Notes: generated by a model from the letters alone, not told the origin. Shown: positions 43,246 to 52,651, counted from the stretch's first letter. The stretch is 64,000 bases of DNA from a bacterium (GCA_030430075.1 JAUIGN010000009.1:186001-250000); one strand, 5' to 3'. Program-made: numbers and translations.

Positions 43246-45561
43246 TTACCAGGACGCCCCGTGCTGATAGACCGGGAGATGCCGATAGTAGACTTCCAGC
43301 ATGAACAGGGAGAGGCAAGTTGTATAAAGACGGCCCGCCTCAATCCCGTACTTGTCGCCCACTGGATTCCAGCTCCCCCGATTTCGGCCCGACGTTTCCT
43401 GATTCTGCGGCAGGACGCGCCTCATGGTCTCATTCCACTGCTCCCACGGATCCCCTCCCATGTGATGCAGAACCTGGGTCGCGTAGTACCAGTAGTAGAC
43501 GTCTCGCTCCGCCCAGTCGATGGGCCGCTCCAAGACCCGATCGACACCGGTGCGCAGTCGAGGATCATCGTGGGGCCAGCCGAGATATTGTCGACACAGG
43601 AGGGCCTCGGCGGTCATTACAACGGACGGCTGGTCGTCCGGCGTGTAGCGGTAATTCGAACCGTCGTCGGAGACATGGTCGAGGTAAATGGATACCTTGT
43701 CCAACGTCGCCTGCGGCACGTCGAGCCCCGCCATCCTGCCGCTCTGCAAGCCCATCACAAACCAGCCCGTGACCGATGTGTCAATGTACTGCCGCGGCAT
43801 GTATCGCCAGCCCCCCCCTCCCCGGCCGTCGTCGGCCTGAATCGCCGCCGCATAGTCCAAGGCGCGTTGGGCCGGCTGCCGCAATGCCTCGTCTCCGGTC
43901 ATCCCGTAAAGTTCGCAGAGCGCGATCGTTACCTGGGCTTGCGTATACAGCCGATGGTTGTCAACGCGAACGTGGCGGATGACCGTTCCTTCACGATCTT
44001 GCAGCTCGAGCAGTGCCTGGACACCCCGCTCGACATTCCGTTTGAAATCTCCTTGGTGATGGGTGTTGCCGGCGCCTTGTAGGGCCAGCAGCGCCATGGC
44101 GGTCGCCGCCGGCCGATTCTCGAAGGTTCCGCCGTCCGGATACGGACCTTCCAAGCTCCACGAGCCGTCGCGTCCCTGGTTCCGAGCCAGCCACTCCAAT
44201 CCCAGTTGCACCGCATCTTCGGTCTTACCGGTTCCTCCATAGGCGGCCAGCAAAGCCCGCTTGGCCCCTGCCCGCCGGCCTTCCAAGGCCCGGCCGATCG
44301 CCGGCGCATCCGCCGCTGCCGGCGTCGGCTCGATGGGTTCGATTTCGATCTCTTCCGGGAGGCGGATCGCGGCCAGCGCATTCTCCACCCGGTCGGTCGA
44401 AAGGGCGACTTCGAGGTCGGGCGTTTCGGTCGCCTGAAGAGTCGGAATGACGACCGTATCGCTTACCAGCTGATCACCGATCTCTTCGCTCTGGGCGACC
44501 ACGATCTCCAGGAACACGTCCACCGCCTGCGGCACGTAGAGCAGGCCCAGGATGATCAGCAGCGTCGCGTGAACGATGGTGCTGATCATCCATGGTGGCG
44601 TCGCTTCCAGGACCCGTCCGCTCGTGCCAGGCCGAGACGCCGACGACGTTGGCAACGACGGAATAACGGTGATTGCGGCGCTGTTCGCAGGCAAGTCAGT
44701 CGCCCGATTGTCCCCGGCCTGGACGCTCCGGCGGCCCTTCGTCTGTTGAGCGAGATCGCTGCGGTTCACTGGCCGCTGTCCGGCTGCCGGCGCGGCGAGC
44801 GACTTGTTGGCGGAGGGCGACCCGGTGATTGCTTTCCGCTGCGGCGTAGCGGCCGACTTGGCGATGCCAGCGGTGGATCGCCGTTCGACCTGGGAGCGAC
44901 GCTCGACGCGCCCGCTGCTCGACCCTTGGCGATTCGCCGCCGCGTCCCCACCGGCGGGCCCGGCTGTGGACCTCGATCCGTCCTCGGCGACCGGCCCGGT
45001 CGCGCGATTCCCGACGTTGGGAGTCCGTTTGGCGACCGCCTGTTCGCCGCGCCGCGACGATTCGGCCGGTGCGATCGACGCAGGCTGTGCCGACGCCCGC
45101 GGCGCGGTTGCGTCGACAGATTGCGAGGCCGCTGCAGGAGGCAACGGCACAGGCGGGCTTGCTCCAGGTGCGACCGTACCGGGAACGTCAAAGTCCGGAC
45201 GATGGGATTCCGGACGATGGGATTCCGGGACGCTGGCATCCGGCGAGTCGACCGCAGGCGGCAATGGCGGAGGCGTTTCCGGTGGCCGCCAGGTTGGATC
45301 ATCGTCGTCCAGTCGCGCCGGCAACTGGGGCGACGCAGCAAGCGGCTTGGCAAGTTCCAGCGGCTGGGGCAGTTCGGGGGAAGGATATTCCGCTTCGCGT
45401 CGCTGGGGATCTTGCGATTCTGGTAGCGGGCGGTCGTCGTCGCCTGCAAGGCTGGCCGCATCGTCGACGGATGGCGGCAGTTCGGGCACTTGCGTGAAGT
45501 CCATCTCTCCGTGGCCTGGCGTCTCGTCAGGCGAGTGCTTCTCGGGCGGAAGATTGGACAT
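43246..45561 (-). CDS. Membrane protein with C-terminal prenyltransferase/squalene-cyclase-like repeats
   Basis: About 771 aa; ATG 45561 is preceded by AGGA at 7 nt. Residues 1 to about 320 are a disordered Pro/Ala/Ser/Arg-rich region that includes a duplicated SHRPESHRP. One membrane segment follows (ISTIVHATLLIILGLLYVPQAVDVFL, about 330-355). From about residue 440 there is an alpha/alpha-barrel of the prenyltransferase/squalene oxidase repeat type (VQLGLEWLARNQGRDGSWS, ATAMALLALQGAGNTHHQG, GGGGWRYMPRQYIDTSVTGW, GSWNPVGDKYGIEAGRLYTT). Such barrels are common in planctomycete envelope proteins of unknown role; the catalytic DxDD motif of squalene-hopene cyclases is not seen. It is therefore probably not a terpene cyclase. 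Confidence 0.83.
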   Translation of the reverse strand: MSNLPPEKHSPDETPGHGEMDFTQVPELPPSVDDAASLAGDDDRPLPESQDPQRREAEYPSPELPQPLELAKPLAASPQLPARLDDDDPTWRPPETPPPLPPAVDSPDASVPESHRPESHRPDFDVPGTVAPGASPPVPLPPAAASQSVDATAPRASAQPASIAPAESSRRGEQAVAKRTPNVGNRATGPVAEDGSRSTAGPAGGDAAANRQGSSSGRVERRSQVERRSTAGIAKSAATPQRKAITGSPSANKSLAAPAAGQRPVNRSDLAQQTKGRRSVQAGDNRATDLPANSAAITVIPSLPTSSASRPGTSGRVLEATPPWMISTIVHATLLIILGLLYVPQAVDVFLEIVVAQSEEIGDQLVSDTVVIPTLQATETPDLEVALSTDRVENALAAIRLPEEIEIEPIEPTPAAADAPAIGRALEGRRAGAKRALLAAYGGTGKTEDAVQLGLEWLARNQGRDGSWSLEGPYPDGGTFENRPAATAMALLALQGAGNTHHQGDFKRNVERGVQALLELQDREGTVIRHVRVDNHRLYTQAQVTIALCELYGMTGDEALRQPAQRALDYAAAIQADDGRGGGGWRYMPRQYIDTSVTGWFVMGLQSGRMAGLDVPQATLDKVSIYLDHVSDDGSNYRYTPDDQPSVVMTAEALLCRQYLGWPHDDPRLRTGVDRVLERPIDWAERDVYYWYYATQVLHHMGGDPWEQWNETMRRVLPQNQETSGRNRGSWNPVGDKYGIEAGRLYTTCLSLFMLEVYYRHLPVYQHGASW

Positions 45562-45898
45562 CAGCAATTCCTGGGGCTCGCGAGCGAGGCGTCTCCTATT
45601 CGCAACACATCAAAGGGCGTTCGGCCAGCCCCGCGGAATCTGAAGCCCGCACGAAGACAAGAGCAAACTGCGCGTCCGATTTCTTTCCTGGTTCGAGTCT
45701 ATCAGCGGCAGAATTCAGCGCCAAGCAAGAACTACCGTGTGGCCCGTCACTTGCGCCGGATACGGGCCCCAGAAATAAGCCCAAATTCAGCGACCAAAAT
45801 GCACGATCTTCAACAGATTCAACCGCTGGGGCCTCGACGCCCTCGGAGGAAACAGTAGAATGGGTGCTTCGCGACGCCATTGTCGTGAGATCCACCGA
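45562..45898. other. Region upstream of tRNA-fMet
   Basis: The start of the minus-strand gene and the leader of tRNA-fMet share this 340-bp stretch. It is somewhat AT-richer than average and probably holds both promoters. Minus-strand open frames here end in the tRNA antisense and are not believed. Confidence 0.35.
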
Positions 45899-45972
<74 letters not shown>

Positions 45973-46009
45973 CTTGGGGTGTTGGCATGATGTCGCATCC
46001 AATCGCACA

Positions 46010-46032
46010 CCCCGGTAAAACCGGGGTTTTTT
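46010..46032 (+). terminator. Island-encoded terminator for tRNA-fMet
   Basis: CCCCGG, loop TAAAA, CCGGGG, then TTTTTT: a textbook intrinsic terminator 38 bp after the tRNA. It lies inside the island, so the element replaces the terminator it displaced (now at about 52655). Confidence 0.9.
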
Positions 46033-47281
46033 CATGCGCGGCCGGTTGCGATTGCGATACCGTGCGACCCGAAACGTGTGATTGCTGCGCCGCTTTTTGC
46101 GCCGCCTTCGTGCCGGTCGCCAGATCCGCTTCGCTCGACCCCGCCACCGCCGCCGCGAAGTGTTCGTCCGTGGTCATCAGGTAATGCCGCATCGCCACCG
46201 ATGGCGTGTTGCCCAGCCAGGCGGTCACCACCTGAATCGGGAACCGTTCGACCAGTTCCGTTTCCCGGCTGGCCCGCAGATTGTGAAACAGCCGTGGCCA
46301 GGGATCCAGCCCCGCCCGCCGGACGATCTTACTAAACGTGGTCCGCAGGTTTGCATTCAGCCAGCCCGCAGGCCCCTGCGCCGCCTTGCGGTACTTCTCA
46401 TCGACCACGAATTCCGCGCCGTCGGGGGCCAGTTCCCGAGCCTCGGCCAGAATCTCGCGCAGTTCCGGGAACAAGGGAATCGTGCGGGTCGCCTTCCCGG
46501 CATGATGTTCAGTCTTGGGCGAAGTCACCGTTACCCGATCCGCCGCCCAATCAATATCTGTCCACCGCACGGATAGCGTTTCGCTGGGGGGTCCGCAGCC
46601 CGCCGAATCGGGCCAGCCCCACAATGCACCGCCAATGGTAGTCCGGGCAGACGTTCAACACGCGGGCCGTTTCCTCCCGGTTCACGAACCTCTGCCGATC
46701 CCGGATCCCGGCCGCCGGCGCGTTCACTCCATCAAACGGATTCTCGCCGATCAGTTTCCGCCGCTTCATGGCACGGAAGAACGAGCGGGCCACCTGCAGT
46801 CGCTTGTGAATCGTGGTCGGGGCCAGTTCGCGGGCAACCAATGATTGCTTGAAATCATCCGCATCGCCGGGCGTGATCGTCTTTACTTCCCGGGCTTCGC
46901 CGAAAAACCCGGTCAGATCCCGCACTACCACCCCGCGAACCACCTTGGTTGCCGGCTTCAGATCCGCTCGGCCATCAAGGTATGAAGCCAGAAAGGCCGC
47001 CAGGGTCGCCGCTGGCAGGGCCTTACGGGCCGGAATCAGCCCGGCTCGGGCCAGCTTCCCAGCCAGGGAATCGGGTATCTCTGCCGTCCATTGGGCGGTT
47101 GTCGGGTCGATCGCATTGCGGGCCGCATGGGCGGATAGAATCGCTTCCACCTTGGTTTTGATTTCCCGGGCATCGGGCAAACTCATCTTGCCAAGCCGGA
47201 TCGCCTTGCGGTTACCGTCACCGTCGATGAACAGAATCCGTTTCCGGCCGTTGGGGTCTTTTGCGATGCTCGCCATTATTC

Positions 47282-47503
47282 CTACTCGCCTTTCTCTTGC
47301 ACGAACCGCAGCCCGAGAACCGCGCCGATCTTGTCCAGGGAATCCGTTGTCAGCCGGCCGGTTCCGCGAATGAACCGATGCAACTGGCTGGCATCGACAC
47401 CGGACCGCTTGGCGATTTCGTATCGCGAAAGATCGCCGGCTTCGATGATGTGCCGCAGTTGCCCGGAAAGGGTAGTCGGTTTCTTCGTCTTTCGTTTTGC
47501 CAT
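47282..47503 (-). CDS. XRE-type helix-turn-helix regulator
   Basis: A 73-aa Cro/C1-type DNA-binding protein: LRHIIEAGDLSRYEIAKRSGVDASQLHRFIRGTGRLTTDSLDKIGAVLGL is a clean HTH_3 fold. It sits 5 bp upstream of the integrase on the same strand and probably controls the island's excision and integration genes. The start is ATG 47503. Confidence 0.88.
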   Translation of the reverse strand: MAKRKTKKPTTLSGQLRHIIEAGDLSRYEIAKRSGVDASQLHRFIRGTGRLTTDSLDKIGAVLGLRFVQEKGE

Positions 47504-47532
47504 TCTCGCCTCGATAGTTGTTTGCTAGCCCA

Positions 47533-48075
47533 TCACCATTGTATCGGTAGTTGGCTAGCAGTCAATTGCTTCAATTGTCTTTGCGGCCGGATGTCCGTGC
47601 CAGCAAATCGCCGGGCCTTCGTGGGCGGATCGCACCGTAGGCACCGCCAGTTGCCTGCCAGAGTTTGCCACAATTCCAGCGTTCCGCATTCCGCGCACGG
47701 GTCGGGCGGGTCGATTACTTCGATCCCTTCATCTTCCAATTCGCCGGCCTCGGGATAGTCTGCCCACACGGCATCCGCCGCCCGCAAGTCTTCCATTACA
47801 TCGGGCGGGAATAGCGGGTCGCTTTCCAAACGATCCAGGGCCGCTTGCCAGACCGCCGCCGCATCGGTTTGGTTGACGGGGGCCGGGTCGGGCGCGGGCC
47901 GCAGCACCGCCAGCAGGTCGGCCTTGTGGGCCTTCATTCGGGCAATCAGGTCTGGCGTCAGGGCGTCTTTCGGGGCGTCGATTGCCAGCCCGTTGTCATC
48001 AGCAATACCAAGGCGGATGCCGTGGGCGTCGCAGTCTGCCAGCAAGTCGGCAATTATCGAACGCGCGTCGCTCAT
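47533..48075 (-). CDS. TubC-like N-domain plus zinc ribbon protein
   Basis: 180 aa. Residues about 1-55 (DLLADCDAHGIRLGIADDNGLAIDAP... DLIARMKAHKADLLAVLRP) look like the TubC N-terminal docking-like domain that occurs in many mobile-element proteins. Near the C-terminus a four-Cys zinc ribbon is visible: CAECGTLELWQTLAGNWRCLRC. The start overlaps the end of the primase-like gene by 4 bp. It is likely an accessory or loading partner of that protein. Confidence 0.65.
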   Translation of the reverse strand: MSDARSIIADLLADCDAHGIRLGIADDNGLAIDAPKDALTPDLIARMKAHKADLLAVLRPAPDPAPVNQTDAAAVWQAALDRLESDPLFPPDVMEDLRAADAVWADYPEAGELEDEGIEVIDPPDPCAECGTLELWQTLAGNWRCLRCDPPTKARRFAGTDIRPQRQLKQLTASQLPIQW

Positions 48076-50450
48076 ATCGTCACCCGCACGCGGTTCGTGT
48101 TTTCGGTTTGCTTCAGAGCGCTCCCAATATTCCCAGAATTGCCGTTTCCCGGTTCGCCAGGCGAATTGTGGGAATTGTGGGAACGCTTGTCAGACTTCGC
48201 ATCGGCGAACGTCGCGGGATTAACGTCAAAAGTGGGCGATGGGGGCCGGCCGGGGCCGCTCGTTTCCGCCGGCTTGGGCCGGATGAATCCCCGCCGGGTC
48301 AGTTCCGCTAAGGCCGGGTCAATGTCATCGGCCTTCGGGAAACGCCGCTTGCCGTGTTGCTGGGCGTCTCGTTTGGTGAACTCCCGCCGGTCGTGGCGTT
48401 CAATCCAGCGCAAGACGTAGCGGGCGTCATCGTCGGACGTTTCTTCGCTGGCCAACATCATGTTCAGCACGGCTTCGGCGTGGGGAACCAGATAGCGTGC
48501 AATTTCAACGGCGGCCGCGATGCACGATTCCTCGATGCACCCAGCTGGGCCATGCTCCACGCAATGCAGCACCGCCGCCAGCCGTAGCGTTGCGCCGGCC
48601 AGCTTCGCGCCCCAATCGCGCGTGATTTCCATTTGCCCGCCTTCGGCCAACATCGCTTCGATTTCCGATTCCCATTCGCGCAGCAATGCCGCAGCGCCGC
48701 CCGACAGTTCTAAGATGATGTCGCCTTCCACTTCGGCCAGCTCCCGCACTGCTTGGCGATACGAATTCCGCGTGGCATCGGAAACCGGCGCGGGCGCGAT
48801 TTCGCGCCGGCCAATCCAGCTTTGCGGGGCCGCGTACAGAAACCGGGCCAACAGCCCCCGCCCGCGAAAGGCCGCATTCTCAGCCAGCCCCTCGATCACC
48901 GCCGGCTGCATCGCGTAGGCGCACGTCAGCGCCGGCCGTTCCACGCGCACGCTCTTGCGGCTCACCCGATCCGTAATCAGGTCGTCACCGGAATGCCCCA
49001 TCAGGTACACGCCGAATTGCGGAATACCGCTCTTGGAATACAAGCCGGCCATCAGGTCGAACACGCCCCCTTCCGGCGACATACTGGCGATGCGTCCGCC
49101 TTGGTCGGCTAGCATGATGCCCAGCTTTTCCGCCGTGGCGTCATCGACAATCAAGCGGGGCAATACCGGCTCGGCCCCGTCGGCCAGGTCCGCCGCCAGG
49201 TTGCCGGCTTCGTGTCGGGCTTGCGCGGCTTCGTCGCCGTGTTTCTCGGCCGCCGTCTTTTCCAGCTTCCGCAACCGGGCGTCGTCTTGCCGCCGGTCGG
49301 ATTGTGCGCGGGCCACTTCCGGCCGCGCGGCTTCGATCAACTCCGCTTCCAATTCGCGAAGCGGTTTCATCGCATCGGCGAAGACGGCCGACTTGCGGTT
49401 TCCCGGCTCTAGCAGCACGGCTGTAAACAGGTTCACCGGCTCACGCCAGCCGGGGCGCGGTTCCACCACCACGCGCCGGGCAATTCCGACAGAGCAAACC
49501 GCCAACGCCAACAGCGCCGCTAGGTCGGCCGGCGTTTGCGTGGCGTGCGATTCGGCTTCCACCCACCGCCGCAGTGTGTCGGGCAAGACGTGGGTCGGAA
49601 AGTCGGGCAGGTTCAGCACGTCGAAGGAAACGATTTCCGGCCACGGCTGCGCAGCGGGCGTCCAGACGGGCGCAGCTTCGGTCAGTCGCTTCAGTTCCGC
49701 TTTCGTACCGCCGGCTGCAATCCAATCGCTTGCATCGCCTTTCGCCGGCAAGACGGGCAATTCGACGATCTGCACCGATTCGGCGATGCCGTGGACCGAT
49801 AGAGCAACTTGCTGGGCGTGGTTGCGTCCCGCGTCGTCATTGTCGGCCAGCACGATTACCCGCCGGCCACGAAGAAACGCCGAATGCTCGGCCGTCCACT
49901 TCCCAGCGCCGCCCGCGTTGCACGTCGCCAACACGCCGATGCGGGCCAGGTTGTCGCAATCCTTTTCCCCTTCGGCAATCACCACGGGCCGCGCCGGCTC
50001 GGCGAGTAGTTCGGGCAGCCGATAGGGCACGACGCGCACCCCTTTGACTCGCCAATCCCAGCCGCCGCCCGGCTTCGGCCGCCGTTGCCGAAAGTCTTTC
50101 GGGTCAAATCGCACGGCTTGCAACAGTAGGTTTCCGGATTCGTCGCGGTAATCGTATTGGGCGACAATGCGGGACCTGCCGTTCCGCGTGGGCTTGCTTG
50201 GCGCGGGCGAAGTGTCGGCCGTGGGCATCAGGTCCGCCACCCGCAATCCCACCGCACCACAGATCGCATCGACCGTACAGCCCGCGTGACAGTTCACTAG
50301 CGCCCGCCCGTCATCGCCCTCGGATACCGAAAGGCTTGGGCGTCGATCCTCATGGGCCGGGCATCGCGCCGACCATCCTTTGCCGTTCCGCTTGGGATCG
50401 CAGTTACGATCGGCCAGGGCAGACAGAATCCGTTCTAAGGGGGGTATCAT
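48072..50450 (-). CDS. Primase/helicase-like protein (CHC2 zinc finger, Toprim, DUF3987)
   Basis: 792 aa. Residues about 15-70 carry a CHC2-type zinc motif (WSARCPAHEDRRPSLSV, and LVNCHAGCTVDAI). Residues about 140-235 are a Toprim fold with the catalytic EGEKD and the metal-binding DNDDAG, as in DnaG-type primases. The remaining 500 residues match DUF3987 (NLFTAVLLEPGNRKSAVFADAMKPLRELE, MSPEGGVFDLMAGLYSKSG, GRGLLARFLYAAPQSW); a Walker-like site GNRKSAV is visible. Such proteins replicate mobile elements. The gene overlaps its neighbours by 4 bp on both sides (translational coupling). Confidence 0.88.
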   Translation of the reverse strand: MIPPLERILSALADRNCDPKRNGKGWSARCPAHEDRRPSLSVSEGDDGRALVNCHAGCTVDAICGAVGLRVADLMPTADTSPAPSKPTRNGRSRIVAQYDYRDESGNLLLQAVRFDPKDFRQRRPKPGGGWDWRVKGVRVVPYRLPELLAEPARPVVIAEGEKDCDNLARIGVLATCNAGGAGKWTAEHSAFLRGRRVIVLADNDDAGRNHAQQVALSVHGIAESVQIVELPVLPAKGDASDWIAAGGTKAELKRLTEAAPVWTPAAQPWPEIVSFDVLNLPDFPTHVLPDTLRRWVEAESHATQTPADLAALLALAVCSVGIARRVVVEPRPGWREPVNLFTAVLLEPGNRKSAVFADAMKPLRELEAELIEAARPEVARAQSDRRQDDARLRKLEKTAAEKHGDEAAQARHEAGNLAADLADGAEPVLPRLIVDDATAEKLGIMLADQGGRIASMSPEGGVFDLMAGLYSKSGIPQFGVYLMGHSGDDLITDRVSRKSVRVERPALTCAYAMQPAVIEGLAENAAFRGRGLLARFLYAAPQSWIGRREIAPAPVSDATRNSYRQAVRELAEVEGDIILELSGGAAALLREWESEIEAMLAEGGQMEITRDWGAKLAGATLRLAAVLHCVEHGPAGCIEESCIAAAVEIARYLVPHAEAVLNMMLASEETSDDDARYVLRWIERHDRREFTKRDAQQHGKRRFPKADDIDPALAELTRRGFIRPKPAETSGPGRPPSPTFDVNPATFADAKSDKRSHNSHNSPGEPGNGNSGNIGSALKQTENTNRVRVTI

Positions 50451-50653
50451 TCGTTGCCCCCATTATTTTGTTCGCCGATCCAGCGTTGCAGGTCATCGAC
50501 CGGATACCGCACGCATCGTCCTAGCCGAATGTGCGGAATCTGGCCAGATGCGGTCATGCTCCACAACTTTCGCGGGCTAATGGCCAGGTCCTCGGCAGCT
50601 TGTCGGGGTGTCAGAAGAAGCCTCAGTGAATCGCCTTTACTACGTCGATCCAT
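50447..50653 (-). CDS. Excisionase-like helix-turn-helix protein
   Basis: 68 aa with a winged helix of the MerR/Xis kind: LLTPRQAAEDLAISPRKLWSMTASGQIPHIRLGRCVRYPVDDLQRWI. The pattern 'G-x-I-P-x-x-x-L-G-R-x-x-R-Y' is typical of small excisionase-family DNA-binding proteins. It is the first gene of the island's packed operon and overlaps the primase-like gene by 4 bp. Confidence 0.87.
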   Translation of the reverse strand: MDRRSKGDSLRLLLTPRQAAEDLAISPRKLWSMTASGQIPHIRLGRCVRYPVDDLQRWIGEQNNGGNE

Positions 50654-50669
50654 CGTGTATCCTTACGAA

Positions 50670-50776
50670 TGAGTAGCCTGCTTCGGCAGTGGCCCGTCAC
50701 CCAGCGTGATGGGCTTTTTTAATGGACCGACCGGGAATCGAACCCGGAAGAGGTAAGGTGAGTAGCCTGCCTCGGC
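50670..50776 (+). repeat. Direct repeat pair around the terminator
   Basis: TGAGTAGCCTGC(T/C)TCGGC occurs at 50670-50687 and 50759-50776, 17 of 18 bases identical. The first copy folds as a CTGC-TTCG-GCAG hairpin. The second copy lies inside the tRNA-like sequence on the other strand. Confidence 0.7.
50692..50720 (+). terminator. Intrinsic terminator, plus strand
   Basis: GCCCGTCAC, loop CCAGC, GTGATGGGC, then TTTTTT: 9-bp stem with one G-T pair. No annotated plus-strand gene precedes it within the island, so it may end a short unannotated RNA or shield the tRNA-like locus from read-through. Confidence 0.8.
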
Positions 50777-50792
50777 GACCACGCCCCGGCCC
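50723..50792 (-). tRNA. tRNA-like sequence (degenerate or unusual)
   Basis: On the minus strand a 70-nt sequence has a 7-bp acceptor (GGGCCGG with TCGGTCC, two G-T pairs), a canonical T-arm CCGGGTTCGATTCCCGG, a 4-bp D-like hairpin GGCG-TGGT-CGCC and a weak anticodon arm AGG-CTACTCA-CCT. The T-loop TTCGATT and discriminator A look genuine. The D-loop and the short stem do not, and the apparent anticodon ACT would be unusual. Likely a degenerate tRNA carried by the island or a tRNA mimic. Confidence 0.4.
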
Positions 50793-50798
50793 GCCATG

Positions 50799-50975
50799 CT
50801 AACGAGCATGGCCTCTTCGGGGCTCTGCCGCGTGCTCCTCAGAAGACGCTTCAATTTCCTTGGCCGTCTTCAGCACGATGCCGAGTCGGCGGGCCTCTTC
50901 CTCGATCTCGTCGAGACGCTTGCGGATTGCACTTGCGCTTGGGATGTACTTCAGGGGGTCGAACGGCTTTGCCAT
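50799..50975 (-). CDS. Small helical protein of unknown function
   Basis: 58 aa from ATG 50975 (MAKPFDPLKYIPSASAI), with AAGGA 7 nt upstream, which favours it over a TTG start at 50990. Charged helix IRKRLDEIEEEARRLGIVLKTAKEIEAS. No family recognised with certainty; small proteins beginning in the same way are found in planctomycete mobile elements. It lies between the tRNA-like sequence and the next hypothetical gene. Confidence 0.6.
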   Translation of the reverse strand: MAKPFDPLKYIPSASAIRKRLDEIEEEARRLGIVLKTAKEIEASSEEHAAEPRRGHAR

Positions 50976-51053
50976 AAGAAAATCCTTCAAAACCGGTTAG
51001 GTCTTGAAGGATCTTATTGGGTCGGCAGGTGGCAAATCTCGGTCAAGAGCAAG

Positions 51054-51893
51054 TCATTCTTGACCTAGTTTTGCCAGGCGGGAGTTGTTGTCGTTCCGTT
51101 CCAGTTTCCACCCAATCTTGTGCAGTTTCGGGTTAACTGCCTTGCGAATACCGTTGAAGGCGTCGTCGTATGGCGCTTCCCAACTCACTTTACGGTCGAT
51201 GGCAATTGCCGCCAGCGGACATTCGCCGTCCGCGTCGATGGTCAATTCGAGCACGCGACGTTGCTTACCCTTTAGATTGTCACGCACCCACTCCCCCAGA
51301 TCATCAAACCTGCCATCATCGTCCCGTTCGTCACGCTCTTCGCTTCGATCCATCTCCCGAACCGTTCGTATCTGTGCCATCACATTCAGTATGGCAGTGC
51401 GCAGTAGACGCAACCGTTCCACTAGAACGCAAAAGTAGCGGACCACCTGTTCATGCTGGCCATACTCCAATCCCAGAGACAGTTCAGAGCGTTCCCGGCT
51501 CGACCGTTCGGTCAGCACCAAATGAACCTTCGTTAGCAGATTCAATGCGTTTTCGGCGTACGCTTGCCCCGACCATGCCAGAGCATTGACCAAAGACTCA
51601 ATCCGGCATTCCACAGTTTCAAAGTAGTCTGCCACAAGACGAAGATTGGTAGCGATCCCGTGGTCCCCGTCATCGTTGTAAACAGTCTCTTGTGACCGAT
51701 TAAAAATCCACTGCTCTGGGTCGTCAGCTTGTGTCACCTCCAGTAAATCACGAAACAGTTCCAACGAAGTTTCAGCCAGTTCAGCCGGGGGCGGCGGATT
51801 AAGTTTAGCACGCCGCTTTTCTTCCGCTTGCCGCTCGAGGTTTTCGACGTGCGCTTTCCATAGCGGATCGAAGTCGGGATCATACGGCGCCAT
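51054..51893 (-). CDS. Hypothetical protein of the island
   Basis: About 279 aa from ATG 51893 (MAPYDPDFDPLWKAHVENLERQ), with AGGA upstream; the longer frame to 52085 is Arg/Ser/Pro-rich and unlikely. Mostly helical, with a charged acid-rich segment EMDRSEERDERDDDGRFDDLGEW. Its C-terminus VLELTIDADGECPLAAIAIDRKVSWEAPYDDAFNGI looks like a small winged-helix-like module. Distal to the integrase, so possibly cargo. No family recognised. Confidence 0.65.
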   Translation of the reverse strand: MAPYDPDFDPLWKAHVENLERQAEEKRRAKLNPPPPAELAETSLELFRDLLEVTQADDPEQWIFNRSQETVYNDDGDHGIATNLRLVADYFETVECRIESLVNALAWSGQAYAENALNLLTKVHLVLTERSSRERSELSLGLEYGQHEQVVRYFCVLVERLRLLRTAILNVMAQIRTVREMDRSEERDERDDDGRFDDLGEWVRDNLKGKQRRVLELTIDADGECPLAAIAIDRKVSWEAPYDDAFNGIRKAVNPKLHKIGWKLERNDNNSRLAKLGQE

Positions 51894-52440
51894 GAGAGGT
51901 CCTATTCTGATTGGCAGGGCGGACCCCGTCGCCGTAACCGAATAGGAAATCGACGACGGCGGAGTCCAGCGGCGGGAGCAACTCCGCCTACCCTTCGTGA
52001 TGATCGCGGGACCAACCGCGACCAGTTGAGCGCCGAGTGGTGAGTTCGGTGATCTCATTCTGAGCCGTGTTGATAACGATGGCAACGACCCTAGCCCCCG
52101 TTACGGGTCCCTTCCCAGATACAGCCCCTTGCGGTCGAAGACTGCGATCGAGCAAGAAACGGACAGAGTACGTACGGACTAACTCTCAACTTGTCGCGAT
52201 GGCGGGGGAAACGGCAGGGTTCGCCTGCATGGAAAGGACCCGGTCCGCCTCGGCTCAGTGAGTGTTTGTGTCTCGGGGGTGCTGCGGGAACTACGCGCAG
52301 GCCTTCAAACCACCCAGAAGGACCCAAAAGGCGGCCTCCCGGCCGGCCCGGGGTCGTTGGGTCCTTCCCTGGGGATCGCCGTGGCGCTCGGGATTTCCGG
52401 GCGGGCTGGAACGAAAGACAGTACCTACCGCGCCTTCACG
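51894..52440. other. Distal non-coding part of the island
   Basis: 550 bp with overlapping long frames on both strands and no believable gene. The composition is more GC-rich near the end. Confidence 0.35.
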
Positions 52441-52651
52441 TCACTTGGTACCGTCGGCTGCCCGGACCATCGCCAGGATGCCGGCCTTCACCGCCTCGGG
52501 CAGGTCGGGCCAGCACTCGATTACCGCGATCAAATCGGGGTCGGCTGGGGGTGAAATCTTCGCGAAGTGCGCCGGATTCTGCGCCGCTTTCAGCAGTCGG
52601 GGGCGTTTCCCCCGTGTTTTCCGGGGGTAGTTCGAATCCTGTCCCCGCAAC
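52441..52651 (-). pseudogene. Short reading-frame remnant at the island's far end
   Basis: On the minus strand an open frame leaves the attR copy (RGQDSNYPRKTRG) and continues as ISPPADPDLIAVIECWPDLPEAVKAGILAMVRAA before a stop. The second part has the look of a real protein end: similar short 'DPxLxxVIxAWPxLPEAxxAGILAMV' tails are, to my recollection, frequent next to planctomycete integrases. It has no start codon of its own, so it is probably a truncated gene. Confidence 0.3.

Noticed and set aside
45596..45895. 99-aa minus-strand ORF upstream of the tRNA
   Set aside because: No start signal or motif; overlaps the promoter area of tRNA-fMet.
50663..50854. 63-aa minus-strand ORF
   Set aside because: It is a translation through the tRNA-like sequence and terminator.
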